Shown here: positions 17,207-25,792 of the stretch, one piece after another
How the letters are laid out: each line of letters starts with the position of its first letter
Numbering within the stretch: the stretch's first letter is position 1
From: Sphingosinicella ginsenosidimutans
GTDB taxonomy: Bacteria; Pseudomonadota; Alphaproteobacteria; Sphingomonadales; Sphingomonadaceae
Direction: 5' to 3'
DNA length: 64,000 nt
Assembly: GCF_007995055.1 (NCBI RefSeq)
Contig: NZ_VOQQ01000001.1
Coordinates: 496,001-560,000, forward strand
Notes under the pieces: generated by a model
Database searches by the model: none
Told to the model about the DNA's origin: nothing
Seen by the model: only the letters and a program-made list of their open reading frames with translations
Translations under genes and position numbers: made by a program

Positions 17207-17686
17207 ATGTTCGCAATCGTGCGCACGGGCGGCAAGCAGTATCGCGTCGCCGCCGGAGACAAGATCGTCGTCGAGAAGCTCGCTGGTGAGGCGGGCGACA
17301 CGGTGACGCTGGACGACGTCCTGCTGGCCGGCGACGGCGGCGAGCTGAAGGCGACGAGCGGGCTGACCGTTTCGGCCGAGATCGTCGCCCAGGCGAAGGG
17401 CGAGAAGGTCATCGTCTTCAAGAAGCGCCGTCGGCACAATTATCGCCGCAAGAAGGGCCATCGCCAGCAGCACACGATCCTGAAGATCGTCGCGATCGGC
17501 GGCGAGAAGGCCAAGAAGGCCGCCGCGCCCAAGGCGGAGGCCGCGCCGGCCCCCGAGGCGTCGGAGGCGAAGCCCGCCAAGGCGGCGGCGCCGAAGAAGG
17601 CTGCCGCGCCGAAGGCGGAGGCGGCCGAGAAGGCCCCGGCGAAGAAGGCTTCGACAAAGAAGCCGGCGGCTGATAAGGCCGAGTAA
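17207..17686 (+). CDS. rplU: 50S ribosomal protein L21 with a long Ala/Lys tail
   Basis: 159 residues. The first 103 are standard L21 ([20 protein letters not shown] to [11 protein letters not shown], with the [14 protein letters not shown] rRNA-binding stretch). The remaining 56 are a low-complexity tail of A, K, E and P ([20 protein letters not shown] and similar). Tails like this are common on alphaproteobacterial L21. The start at 17207 matches the family MFAIV. It is followed 26 bases later by rpmA. Confidence 0.97.
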   Translation: MFAIVRTGGKQYRVAAGDKIVVEKLAGEAGDTVTLDDVLLAGDGGELKATSGLTVSAEIVAQAKGEKVIVFKKRRRHNYRRKKGHRQQHTILKIVAIGGEKAKKAAAPKAEAAPAPEASEAKPAKAAAPKKAAAPKAEAAEKAPAKKASTKKPAADKAE

Positions 17687-17712
17687 AGACTTTCAAGGCA
17701 TAGAGAAGACCC

Positions 17713-17982
17713 ATGGCACATAAGAAAGCAGGCGGCTCGTCGCGTAACGGCCGCGATTCGCAGTCCAAGCGCCTCGGCGTGAAGAAGTTCGGCGGCGAGA
17801 CGGTCGTCCCGGGCAACATCATCGTGCGCCAGCGCGGCACCCGCTACTATCCGGGCACCAATGTCGGCATGGGCAAGGATCACACCCTCTTCGCGCTTGC
17901 CGGCGGCCGTGTCGCGTTCCGCGACGGCAAACTTGGCCGCAAGTTCGTGTGTGTGGACATGATCGCGCAAGCGGCGGAATAA
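17713..17982 (+). CDS. rpmA: 50S ribosomal protein L27
   Basis: 89 residues, full-length L27: the N-terminal [20 protein letters not shown] reaches the peptidyl-transferase centre in the ribosome, and the body contains [20 protein letters not shown]. No cleavable N-terminal extension as in Firmicutes. Co-transcribed with rplU. Confidence 0.98.
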   Translation: MAHKKAGGSSRNGRDSQSKRLGVKKFGGETVVPGNIIVRQRGTRYYPGTNVGMGKDHTLFALAGGRVAFRDGKLGRKFVCVDMIAQAAE

Positions 17983-18050
17983 GGGCAGCCGAGGACGGGC
18001 TGCCCGCAAGGGGCGGCCCCAAGGTTCTCGAAATAGCGGACCGAAGTGAG

Positions 18051-18085
18051 GGAGAGGGTCGCCAGGGGTGACACCTCTCCTTTTT
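18051..18085 (+). terminator. rplU-rpmA terminator
   Basis: GGAGAGG (18051-18057) pairs with CCTCTCC (18074-18080), followed by TTTTT. A second GC hairpin, GGGCAGCC/GGGCTGCCC, lies just after the rpmA stop at about 17983-18005. Confidence 0.75.
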
Positions 18086-18160
18086 CGTTTCCCTCACGCA
18101 ATTGTCGCCGGCCTGACATCCTTCGGGACCAAGGGCCGGCAAAGCCGAGAGGAACGAGCG

Positions 18161-18712
18161 ATGTTCGCGAGGACCGAAAGACTGTTGCTGAGGCCCGGCT
18201 GGCGCGAGGACGCGCCGGCGCTCCACAAGGCGATCGCCGACGAGCGCATCGTGCGCAATCTCGTCCGTGCGCCCTGGCCCTATGCGATGGCGGACGCGGA
18301 GGCCTTCCTGGCCCGCGATCCGGCGCCGGATGCGCCCCACTGTCTCATCTTCCTTCGCACCGGCGGCGCGCCGCAGCTGGTCGGCGGGATCGGCTTCGGC
18401 CCGAAGGAAGGGGGCCGCGAGTTCGGCTACTGGATCGCCCGTCCGTGGTGGGGGCAGGGAATCGCGACCGAGGCCGGCCGCGCGCTCATCGCCAATGCGC
18501 GCGAGACGCTGCGGATCGATCGCCTGACGGCGAGCCATTTCCTCGACAATCCCGCCTCGGGAAGGGTTCTGGCCAAGCTCGGCTTCCGGCCGACCGGGGT
18601 GGCCCGGCCGCGCTACAGCGCCGGCCGGCAGGCCGAGGCGCCATCCCGCGAATTCGCGCTGGACCTCGCCGACGCGCAGGTGCCGCGGGAACCTTGTCCG
18701 ATGGCGGCATGA
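18161..18712 (+). CDS. GNAT family N-acetyltransferase (RimJ-like)
   Basis: 183 residues with the Acetyltransf_3 pattern: TERLLLRPGWREDAPALHKA, LVGGIGF, FGYWIARPWWGQGIATEAGR (acetyl-CoA loop), then LTASHFLDNPASGRVLAKLGF. Substrate unknown; relatives acetylate protein N-termini or small molecules. The ATG at 18161 has GAGAGGAACGAGCG upstream. In many sphingomonads a gene like this follows rpmA. Confidence 0.85.
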   Translation: MFARTERLLLRPGWREDAPALHKAIADERIVRNLVRAPWPYAMADAEAFLARDPAPDAPHCLIFLRTGGAPQLVGGIGFGPKEGGREFGYWIARPWWGQGIATEAGRALIANARETLRIDRLTASHFLDNPASGRVLAKLGFRPTGVARPRYSAGRQAEAPSREFALDLADAQVPREPCPMAA

Positions 18713-18718
18713 TCCGAT

Positions 18719-18742
18719 CCTCCCCGGCCACGTCCGGGGAGG
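18719..18742. terminator. Hairpin between convergent genes
   Basis: CCTCCCCGG, loop CCACGT, CCGGGGAGG: a 9-bp perfect stem between the acetyltransferase and the hydrolase stops. The T-run is weak (GTT). Confidence 0.6.
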
Positions 18743-18749
18743 GTTCGCG

Positions 18750-19589
18750 TTAGATGGCGGGCGCCGGCTCGGCCGCGGCCTCTGCCCGCGCGATCAGCGC
18801 GCGATCGTCATGGTTCCAGGGGTGGAAGCCCGGAAGGAAGAAAGCGGCCCAGGCGCTGAAGATCTTCCGCAGCATCCCCGGCCGCACCCAGGCATGCCAG
18901 AGCACGCGCGCCCAGGCCTTCGGCCCGGTGATCCCGTCCTGGCGAAGCAGCTCGATCACGCCACCGGTACGATCGACGATGAAGTTGCGGGTGACGAACA
19001 GCATCACCTTCGCCTTCACCTTCCAGCGCTTGCCGCGCGACCAGTCACGTGTCGCGTGGAGCCACGTGTCGTAAGCCACGCCCTTGTGCTCGATCTCCTC
19101 GATCGAGTGCCAGCGCCACAGGGCTGCACATTCGGGGTCGGCACCGGCAAGGTGGCGCGGATCCTTAAGCAGCTGGTGCGCGAGAATCGCGGTGAAATGT
19201 TCGAGGCACATGGTGGCCGCGAGATTGACGATCGGCGGCCGGGCGCGGGTCACGGCGAGCCGCAGCTCGACCCGCTGCTCCAGCGGCGAGAGATCATATC
19301 CGGCATCGAGCGCGCGCCGGTTGAACTGCACATGCTCGCGGCTGTGCATCACCTCCTGGGTGGTGAACGCCTTGATCTCGGCCGCGAGCCGGGGCGGCGT
19401 ACCCTCGCGGAACGCACGCACGCTCTCCACGAAATAGGCCTCGCCTTTCGGGAAGGTGGCCGACAGCGCGTTGTAGAAGGCGGTCGCGACCGGATCGCCA
19501 TTCATCCACCAATGCGCCGTCCCCGCGCCCCGGCCGAAGCGGCGGTCGCGCGGCGTGATGCTGAGATTTTCGGGTGTTCGCGTGGGCAT
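18750..19589 (-). CDS. COG3687 metal-dependent hydrolase
   Basis: 279 residues of the PF10118/COG3687 family, predicted membrane-linked metal-dependent hydrolases. Conserved metal-ligand-like segments include FTTQEVMHSREHVQFN, LEHFTAILAH, WHSIEEIEHKGVAYD and HPWNHDDRALIA. I chose ATG 19589 rather than the upstream ATG 19616. The latter lies inside a perfect operator palindrome, and a strong minus-strand promoter would start transcription at or beside 19589, so the mRNA is probably leaderless. Regulation by a TetR-type protein is likely. Confidence 0.85.
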   Translation of the reverse strand: MPTRTPENLSITPRDRRFGRGAGTAHWWMNGDPVATAFYNALSATFPKGEAYFVESVRAFREGTPPRLAAEIKAFTTQEVMHSREHVQFNRRALDAGYDLSPLEQRVELRLAVTRARPPIVNLAATMCLEHFTAILAHQLLKDPRHLAGADPECAALWRWHSIEEIEHKGVAYDTWLHATRDWSRGKRWKVKAKVMLFVTRNFIVDRTGGVIELLRQDGITGPKAWARVLWHAWVRPGMLRKIFSAWAAFFLPGFHPWNHDDRALIARAEAAAEPAPAI

Positions 19590-19595
19590 GCGGTT

Positions 19596-19627
19596 TGTAT
19601 AGCCATCTATTGACATTCATGTCAATA
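19596..19627 (-). promoter_or_regulatory. Promoter and 20-bp palindromic operator for the COG3687 gene
   Basis: TATTGACATTCATGTCAATA at 19608-19627 is a perfect dyad with 9-bp arms and a 2-bp centre. It contains the -35 box TTGACA on the minus strand (19625-19620). Eighteen bases later comes TATACA (19601-19596). The layout is typical of a TetR-family operator blocking a promoter. No TetR gene is next to it in this window. Confidence 0.7.
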
Positions 19628-19712
19628 TACGCCGGGAACCGGGGTGAGATCCGCCCGTTTCCGTCGGCCCGAACCTTTCCAAGCGGTTCACCATCCTCTA
19701 GGCTCGCACGCA

Positions 19713-21725
19713 ATGGCGGAGGAAGCGATCGACCGTGCCGAGGACGGAGCAAGGCCGTCCCGGAACGCCTTGTGGGTGAGCGCGGGGGCGCTGCTCGCAA
19801 CGCTCGCGCTGATCGCGCTCATCTTCATGATCGCCTGGTCGAACCGCGCCCGCGACGATGCGCTGGGCTGGGAACGGCGAACCTATGACATCATGATGCG
19901 GACGCGGCTGATCGACACGTCGATCGCCCGTGCGGAGGCGGCGCTCGGTCGCTATGTGCTGGACGAAAACCAGCATACCGGCACCGATTATTATAACGAG
20001 TGGCGCAACGCCGATTTCCAGATCAACCAGATCCAGCGGCTGCTCTCGCGCGATCCCGATCAGGCGCGGCGGGTCTCCGACTTGCGGCGCCTGTTCGAGC
20101 AGCGCAACCGCGAGCTTTCGCCCGCAGCCTCGGCGGCCGAGCGCAGGACCGGATCGGGCGGGATCAGCCTGCTCTACCAGGCCGCCTCGTCGCAGACCCT
20201 GCCGCGGCTCCGCGCGACGCTCGATGCGATCGCCAGCGCCGAGCGGTCCAACCTCTCCGACCGGATGGAGCAGACCCAGGTCTTCGTCGAGCGCGCCGAC
20301 AAATATACCGAATGGCTCGGCTGGCTCGCCATCCTGATCGGGCTCGGCGCGGTCGGGCTCGCCATCCTCGCCTGGCGCGCCTTCCTCGACAGTGTCCGCG
20401 CCCGTCGCGAGGCGGACAGCGAGGCGTGGCGCGCGCTCGGGCTCGAACAGGCGGTCGAGGCGCGCACCAGCGAGCTGCGCGAGGCCAATAACCGCCTCCA
20501 GGCCGAAATGATCGAGCGCGCCGCCGCCGAGGCGCAGCTTCGGCAGGTGCAGAAGATGGAGGCGGTCGGGCAGCTCACAGGCGGCATCGCGCACGATTTC
20601 AACAACATGCTCGCGGTCGTCGTCGGCGGCCTCGATCTCGCCCGGCGCAAGCTGCATGGGCCGCGTCGGGAGGTCGAATTCCACCTCGACAATGCGATGG
20701 AGGGCGCGACCCGCGCCGCCGCGCTCACCCGCCGCCTGCTGGCCTTCGCCCGGGCCGAGCCGCTCCTGCCCGAGTCCATCTCGCCGTCCGAGCTGATCGA
20801 GGGAATGCTGGACCTGCTCGATCGGGCGATCGGTGAGCGGATCCAGGTCGTGACGCGCTTCGCCGAAGAGCCCTGGACGGTGTTCGCCGATCCGACGCGG
20901 CTCGAAAACGCGATCCTCAACCTCGCCGTCAATGCGCGCGACGCGATGCCGGACGGGGGCAGGCTCACCATCGCCGTCGACAATATCCATGCCGCCGATC
21001 ACGAGATCGACGATTTGCCCGCCGGCGACTATGTCCGCATCGAAGTGACCGACACCGGCACCGGCATCTCGCCCGAACATCTCGAGCGGGTGTTCGAACC
21101 CTTCTTCACCACCAAGCCGGTCGGCAAGGGCACCGGGCTCGGGCTCAGCCAGATGTTCGGTTTCGCGCGTCAGTCGGGGGGCCATGCGGCGGTCCAGTCG
21201 GAGCTCGGTCAGGGAACCAGCGTCACCCTCTTCCTTCCGCGCGACGCCTCGGACGCGGGCGCCGCCGCCAGGGCCGCGCCCAAGCCCGCCCGCGTTGAAG
21301 GCGATGAGCAGGCGGTCGCGGCCGGCGCGCATCGCGGCGCGCGTATCCTGGTGGTGGAGGACGATCCCCGCGTCGCGCGCTCCACCATCGGCGCGCTCGA
21401 GGAGCTGGGCTATCGCACGCTGTCGGCGTCCGGCGGTGCCGAGGCGCTCGACCTGCTCGGCAGCGAAGCGGACATCTCGCTGCTCATCACCGACGTGATG
21501 ATGCCGGAGATGACGGGGACCGAGCTCGCCGCCGCGGTCCGGCCGCTCTATCCGGCCCTGCCGATCCTGTTCGTCACCGGCTATGTCGGCGAGGCGGGCG
21601 ACGGCCTCACCGGTGGCGAGGTGCTTCGCAAGCCCTTCAGCGTCGCGAGCCTCGCCGCCGCGGTCGCGAACGCGCTCGACGTCAACGGACCGCGCCTCCC
21701 CGCAAGAGACGCGGCAGCAGAATGA
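19713..21725 (+). CDS. Hybrid sensor histidine kinase with CHASE3-like sensor
   Basis: 670 residues. TM1 lies at about 20-41, an extracytoplasmic CHASE3-like helical region at about 45-200 and TM2 at about 205-228. A coiled coil follows at about 240-280 and HisKA with the H box (IAHDFNNML) near 300. HATPase motifs are NLAVNARDAM, DTGTGIS, GKGTGLGL. A REC domain at about 545-660 has the phosphoacceptor in LLITDVMMPEMTG. The HDFNN H box marks the FixL/NtrB-like hybrid class. The start is ATG 19713. Its 3' end overlaps the convergent neighbour by 44 bases. Signal unknown. Confidence 0.9.
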   Translation: MAEEAIDRAEDGARPSRNALWVSAGALLATLALIALIFMIAWSNRARDDALGWERRTYDIMMRTRLIDTSIARAEAALGRYVLDENQHTGTDYYNEWRNADFQINQIQRLLSRDPDQARRVSDLRRLFEQRNRELSPAASAAERRTGSGGISLLYQAASSQTLPRLRATLDAIASAERSNLSDRMEQTQVFVERADKYTEWLGWLAILIGLGAVGLAILAWRAFLDSVRARREADSEAWRALGLEQAVEARTSELREANNRLQAEMIERAAAEAQLRQVQKMEAVGQLTGGIAHDFNNMLAVVVGGLDLARRKLHGPRREVEFHLDNAMEGATRAAALTRRLLAFARAEPLLPESISPSELIEGMLDLLDRAIGERIQVVTRFAEEPWTVFADPTRLENAILNLAVNARDAMPDGGRLTIAVDNIHAADHEIDDLPAGDYVRIEVTDTGTGISPEHLERVFEPFFTTKPVGKGTGLGLSQMFGFARQSGGHAAVQSELGQGTSVTLFLPRDASDAGAAARAAPKPARVEGDEQAVAAGAHRGARILVVEDDPRVARSTIGALEELGYRTLSASGGAEALDLLGSEADISLLITDVMMPEMTGTELAAAVRPLYPALPILFVTGYVGEAGDGLTGGEVLRKPFSVASLAAAVANALDVNGPRLPARDAAAE

Positions 21726-22569
21726 TGCCGGCCAGGATCGGGTGCCGCCGCTGCCACGGCGTCACTTCGATCTTCGTGCCCGCGTGGCGGTTGATCTTCC
21801 ACGCGAGATAGTCGATCCCCCCGGCGAAGGTGGTGGTCGCCTTGGCGAGGCGCAGCGCGGTGAGCGCCTTTCCCTTGCGCTGCCGTCGGCGCCAGCGCCG
21901 CCGCGCCGCACCCGGCCGTTCGCGCGACACCGGCAGCGTCGCCAGCGCCGCCGTCCCGATCCGCAGATAATAATCCTCGTCGGCATCGACGATCGAATCC
22001 GGCCGCGCCGCGCGTTCGGCGCGCAACTCCGCGCCATAGGTCAGCGCGAAGCCGGCGCGGAAAATGGCGAGCGGATCGTCCCGGCCGGCCGCCATCGTCG
22101 GGCGGGTCAGCGCGAACAGGGTCGGCGCGGCCAGGGCCACCGCCTCGACCACGGTGGCGCGCGCCGCTTCGTCCGCCGCCCAGGCCAGCCGCGACGGCTG
22201 GGCGAAGCGGGCCCAGACCGAGGTGCTCGACGCCTCCAGCCCGCATTCGCGCGCGAAATCGGCCTCGCTCAGCACGGCATATTTGGCGGTGAGCCCGTCA
22301 TGCGCGAACGGGAAGACATTGGGTGGCAGCACCCGGTTGGCGAAACCCAGCCAGCCGCGTCCATAGGCGCCCCGATAATCCGACACGATCAGGTAGAAAT
22401 CGAGCATCAGCCCGTCGAGATTCTTCTCACGCAGGCACGACCCGTAGAACAGGACGGCGCGGGCCGCGCCCGGATAGAGGGCGGCGATCGCCGCCGCCAT
22501 CGCTGCGGCGCGCGGATCGATGGGCTTCTCCAGCTCGACGGCGACGAGATCGCGCAGCGGCTCAGCCAC
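21682..22569 (-). CDS. Tam41-like phosphatidate cytidylyltransferase-type nucleotidyltransferase
   Basis: 295 residues. The N-terminal third shows a nucleotidyltransferase pattern like mitochondrial Tam41/Mmp37: YGSCLRE followed by LMLDFYLIV, then NVFPFAHDGLTAKYAVLSEADF, which parallels the KYG(V)xS segment of Tam41. Tam41 makes CDP-diacylglycerol from phosphatidate. Here the gene lies in a leftward group with a DAG/ceramide-kinase-like gene, so a CDP-lipid step in sphingolipid or phospholipid synthesis is plausible. The assignment is by pattern only. Confidence 0.6.
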   Translation of the reverse strand: MAEPLRDLVAVELEKPIDPRAAAMAAAIAALYPGAARAVLFYGSCLREKNLDGLMLDFYLIVSDYRGAYGRGWLGFANRVLPPNVFPFAHDGLTAKYAVLSEADFARECGLEASSTSVWARFAQPSRLAWAADEAARATVVEAVALAAPTLFALTRPTMAAGRDDPLAIFRAGFALTYGAELRAERAARPDSIVDADEDYYLRIGTAALATLPVSRERPGAARRRWRRRQRKGKALTALRLAKATTTFAGGIDYLAWKINRHAGTKIEVTPWQRRHPILAGIILLPRLLRGGAVR

Positions 22570-22598
22570 GGCCCGCGCCTCCCATCACGGCGCCGCGC

Positions 22599-22919
22599 TC
22601 AGTGCGATCGGCAGAGCGCGCTCGGCCGCTCCTCCTCGCTATTGTCGTCGTCATAGCAGACGAGGATCGTCCGCCCGTCGCGGCTGATCTCCAGGATGTG
22701 GGCGGCGAACCATTGGCCGTTGCCTGACCAGACCGCGTCGATCGCACTGCCCGGCCGCCAATCGAACGGCTTGACCTGGTTGTCCGGCCGGATCTCGCTG
22801 GTGCCGTCGTCATACTGGATCGCGATGCTGTTTCCGTTGAGGCTGTGGACGGTGCCGGGGAACCAGAGCGGCCCGCCCTCCCATTGCGCCAGAATGCGAT
22901 CGCCCGGAAGATAGCCCAT
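22599..22919 (-). CDS. Small Tudor-like protein
   Basis: 106 residues in two similar halves, each a five-stranded barrel pattern (GDRILAQWEGGPLWFPGTVHSL...IQYDDGTSE and GSAIDAVWSGNGQWFAAHIL...VCYDDDNSEE). These resemble agenet/Tudor repeats. Soluble, acidic, no signal peptide. Function unknown. GGGAGGGAAC precedes the ATG at 22919. It sits between the nucleotidyltransferase and the lipid kinase and is read in the same direction. Confidence 0.7.
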   Translation of the reverse strand: MGYLPGDRILAQWEGGPLWFPGTVHSLNGNSIAIQYDDGTSEIRPDNQVKPFDWRPGSAIDAVWSGNGQWFAAHILEISRDGRTILVCYDDDNSEEERPSALCRSH

Positions 22920-22974
22920 GTTCCCTCCCCCTTCGGCGCCATCATCATAAGGCGCCGCGGCGAAGTCGCAACGC

Positions 22975-23946
22975 CTAGGCGGCAAGCCTCAGGAAGGGCA
23001 CCGGCGGCGTCGGCCGCAGGACGATCGGGCGCTCGTTGTTCGCTTCGAACAGCTCACCGTCCAGGATCACGTTGGACCGCGAGCCAGCGATCCTGATCTC
23101 GTCGCCGCGTTCCAGGTGGACGCCGCGCACCACGCCGCGACCCAGCCGGCCGCGGATCGCCGCGACGAGGGCGCCGAGCAGCGCCGGCAGGCTGCGCTCG
23201 ATCACGAGGAGCTGCATCGATCCGATATTCTTGTCCGCGCCCGGCATCGAGCCGCTCAGCAGCAGGCGCTGGAGCGTCGTCACCATCAGGAAGGCGAAGC
23301 TGCCCTCGAGCGTGCCCTGGCGATGCACCGACACCTCGATCGGGCGCGGCGCCAGCGGCAGGAAGCGCAGCCACCGGCCGACGAGCACCGAGAACAGGCC
23401 GACGACCAGCGCGATCGCATGGGCGAGGCCGTTGGGCAGGCCCAGCGGGTAGATCTTGTTGCGGCAATAGAGCATCGCATCGGCAAGCCCGGCGCCGCCG
23501 AGGAACATGCCGAGCACCGGGCGCCCATCCTCCGCGCCGCTCGACAAGGCGATCAACTCGCGCGAGACGATGTGCGGCGCCATGTCGGTGCGCGCCAGCG
23601 CCAGCACGCGCTCCAGCGCCGCGATCGGATCGCCCGCCGCGCCGAGATCGTGGGCGATGAGGTTGGTCTTGCCGTTGGGCAGCACCGCGACCGGCGGCGC
23701 CTCGCCGAAATGGCCGCCATGATAGAGCTCGGTCAGCGCGGCCTGAACGGTGCCGTCGCCGCCGTTGATGACGAGCACCCGCGGCTTGACCCGCGCGATC
23801 GCCCTCAGCGCCGCACCGATCTGGTCGACATGCTCGACCTCATAGTGGAAAACGTCCGGATTGGCGGCGCAATAGCTCCGCACCCGCGGCAACAGCGACT
23901 GGTTGCCGGTCGAGCGAGGGTTGGAGAGGAGCGCGACCAGCGTCAT
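22975..23946 (-). CDS. Diacylglycerol/ceramide-kinase-like lipid kinase
   Basis: 323 residues of the DAGK catalytic family: SNPRSTGN at the start, VLVINGGDGTVQAAL (the GGDGT ATP-binding loop, about residue 57), AVLPNGKTNLIAHDLG, and a second beta domain with ILDGELFEA. Relatives phosphorylate diacylglycerol, sphingosine or ceramide; CpgB of Caulobacter is a ceramide kinase of this type. Sphingomonads make sphingolipids, so a ceramide kinase is attractive, but the substrate cannot be read from the sequence. It lies three bases before the DUF2141 gene on the same strand. Confidence 0.8.
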   Translation of the reverse strand: MTLVALLSNPRSTGNQSLLPRVRSYCAANPDVFHYEVEHVDQIGAALRAIARVKPRVLVINGGDGTVQAALTELYHGGHFGEAPPVAVLPNGKTNLIAHDLGAAGDPIAALERVLALARTDMAPHIVSRELIALSSGAEDGRPVLGMFLGGAGLADAMLYCRNKIYPLGLPNGLAHAIALVVGLFSVLVGRWLRFLPLAPRPIEVSVHRQGTLEGSFAFLMVTTLQRLLLSGSMPGADKNIGSMQLLVIERSLPALLGALVAAIRGRLGRGVVRGVHLERGDEIRIAGSRSNVILDGELFEANNERPIVLRPTPPVPFLRLAA

Positions 23947-23949
23947 CGT

Positions 23950-24462
23950 CTATCCGCGCACCGGGTGGATCGAGAGGCCGAAGCGATAGTTCAGCACCAC
24001 GTTGACCGGCGTGACCCCGCGACCGACGTCGATCGCGACCGCGTTCACATTCGGGCGAAGCCGGGTCAGCGACAAGGACGGGTTGCGCGAGAAGCCGGCT
24101 CCGTCGTTCCAGCCCGAGCTGCCGTTGCCGTCGACATCGTGGCGGACCGCGATCGCATAGCGGCCCGGCGCCGGCGCATTGACGCAGAACCGCATCGGCC
24201 CGGCGCCGCCGCTCACCGGCAGATCGATCCGCTGGAGATAGCGACCGCGGGCCAGGAATTCGTCATTGGCGCGATAGAGCTGGACGCGGATGCGCCCGGT
24301 GCGCTCCTTGAACCCGTTCACGCTGACCAGCACGGCCGACTGGCCGGCGCCCGGCCGGCAGGCCGCGGCATCGGGGCCGAGCACCTGGGCGAAGCCCGGC
24401 GCGGCGGCGAACGCGATGGCGAGGAAGAACGCCCCTTTTGCCATCTTTTTCAACATGACCAC
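23950..24462 (-). CDS. DUF2141 secreted protein
   Basis: About 170 residues. Signal peptide MLKKMAKGAFFLAIAFAAAPGFAQ, then a DUF2141 domain (VLVSVNGFKERTGRIRVQLYRANDEFLARG...YAIAVRHDVDGNG...GFSRN). Likely periplasmic with a beta-sandwich fold. AGGAG lies four bases before GTG 24462 and ten before ATG 24456, so either could be the start. First gene of the leftward lipid-kinase group and divergent from lptF. Confidence 0.85.
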   Translation of the reverse strand: MVMLKKMAKGAFFLAIAFAAAPGFAQVLGPDAAACRPGAGQSAVLVSVNGFKERTGRIRVQLYRANDEFLARGRYLQRIDLPVSGGAGPMRFCVNAPAPGRYAIAVRHDVDGNGSSGWNDGAGFSRNPSLSLTRLRPNVNAVAIDVGRGVTPVNVVLNYRFGLSIHPVRG

Positions 24463-24580
24463 ATCACTCCTGAAGGCTATAGGCGGCGCGGCGCGCGGGG
24501 CACCGCCGTTGTTTCACAGCCCCTCTCGTGCGAGATCGGAAAAGGTTGCGGCCAAAATGTGGTCATGGAGCGTCTAAAAG

Positions 24581-25792
24581 TTGAGGCTTGGCACCCAGAT
24601 CGACCGCTATCTCGCGAGGCTGATCCTCGTGCCGCTGTTCGCGACCCTGGTGCTGGCCGCGATGCTGCTGCTGCTCGAGAAGATGCTGCGGCTGTTCGAT
24701 TTCGTCGTTACCGCCGGCGGGCCGGTCAATGTCGTGTGGCGGATGCTCGCCGATCTGCTCCCCGAATATCTCGGGCTCGGCATTCCGATCGGGCTGATGC
24801 TCGGCGTGCTGCTCGCCTTTCGAAGGCTCGCCTTGTCGTCGGAGCTGGACGCGCTGCGCGCCGTCGGCCTTGGCTACACCCGGCTGCTGGTGGTGCCCTA
24901 CGTCTTTGCCATCGCCCTGATGATCCTGAATTTTTTCATCATCGGCTTCGTCCAGCCCTACGCACAATATTCCTATCAGGGCCTCCGCTACGAGTTGCGA
25001 TCGGGCGCGCTCGGCGCGTCGATCAAGGTCGGCGATTTCACCAATATCGGCCGCCGCGCGACGCTTCGCGTCGATCGGTCGGAACGCGACGGGACGGAGC
25101 TTTACGGCGTGTTCCTGCGGACCCAGACCAATGACGGGAAGACCTTCGCGGTCACCGCCGATCGCGGTCAGTTTCTCGCCACCGACGATCCCGACGTGAT
25201 CCTTTTCCGCCTCAACACCGGCCGGCTCGTCCAGGACCAGCCCGGCTTCCGGGCGCCGCGAGTCCTCCGCTTCACGCAATATGATTTCCCGATCAACCTG
25301 CCGGCGATCGAAACCTTCCGTGGACGCGGCAACGGCACGGAGGAGCTGACTCTGCCCGAGCTGGTCCGCGTCGGGCACAGCCCGGCGCCGCGTGAACGGA
25401 TCAATGCGACCCGCGCCAATTTCCATTTCCGGGTGGTGGAGATCGTGATGATGATGCTGCTGCCGCTGCTCGCGGTCGCGCTCGCCGTTCCGCCCAAGAG
25501 GTCGACGTCGGGCCTCGGCATCTTCCTGGCCATCGTCTTCGTGGTGACGCTCCACAAGGTGAACCAATATGCCGAACGGATGGGCGCGATCGGCCGCTTC
25601 AACCCGCTGATCGCTGCCTGGACGCCATTCATCTTCTATGTCGCCATCGTCGGCTGGATGTACTGGACCATCGCCTACAAGCCGGGCGGCCAACCGATCG
25701 CCGCGCTCGAACGGGGCTTCTCGTGGATCGCGCGCCAGGCGGGGCGCCTGGTCCGCCGCCGCGATCGCCACGCCAGGCTCGCGGCCGCATGA
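24581..25792 (+). CDS. lptF: LPS export permease LptF
   Basis: 403-residue YjgP/YjgQ-family permease: two TM helices near the N-terminus (PLFATLVLAAMLLLLEKMLR...), a third at about 100-125, a periplasmic beta-jellyroll at about 130-270, and three C-terminal helices. With LptG and LptB it pulls LPS from the inner membrane to the Lpt bridge. The start is TTG at 24581, with GGAG ten bases upstream. The stop overlaps the lptG start (ATGA). Confidence 0.92.
   Translation: MRLGTQIDRYLARLILVPLFATLVLAAMLLLLEKMLRLFDFVVTAGGPVNVVWRMLADLLPEYLGLGIPIGLMLGVLLAFRRLALSSELDALRAVGLGYTRLLVVPYVFAIALMILNFFIIGFVQPYAQYSYQGLRYELRSGALGASIKVGDFTNIGRRATLRVDRSERDGTELYGVFLRTQTNDGKTFAVTADRGQFLATDDPDVILFRLNTGRLVQDQPGFRAPRVLRFTQYDFPINLPAIETFRGRGNGTEELTLPELVRVGHSPAPRERINATRANFHFRVVEIVMMMLLPLLAVALAVPPKRSTSGLGIFLAIVFVVTLHKVNQYAERMGAIGRFNPLIAAWTPFIFYVAIVGWMYWTIAYKPGGQPIAALERGFSWIARQAGRLVRRRDRHARLAAA

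Noticed and set aside
19698..21332. 544-codon minus-strand frame opposite the histidine kinase
   Set aside because: Shadow of a well supported kinase gene.
24565..24581. ATG at 24565 as the lptF start
   Set aside because: It is in a different frame from the LptF coding sequence; TTG 24581 is the usable start.
23116..25134. 672-codon plus-strand frame across the lipid kinase, DUF2141 and lptF start
   Set aside because: Crosses three real genes on both strands; composition typical of an antisense frame.
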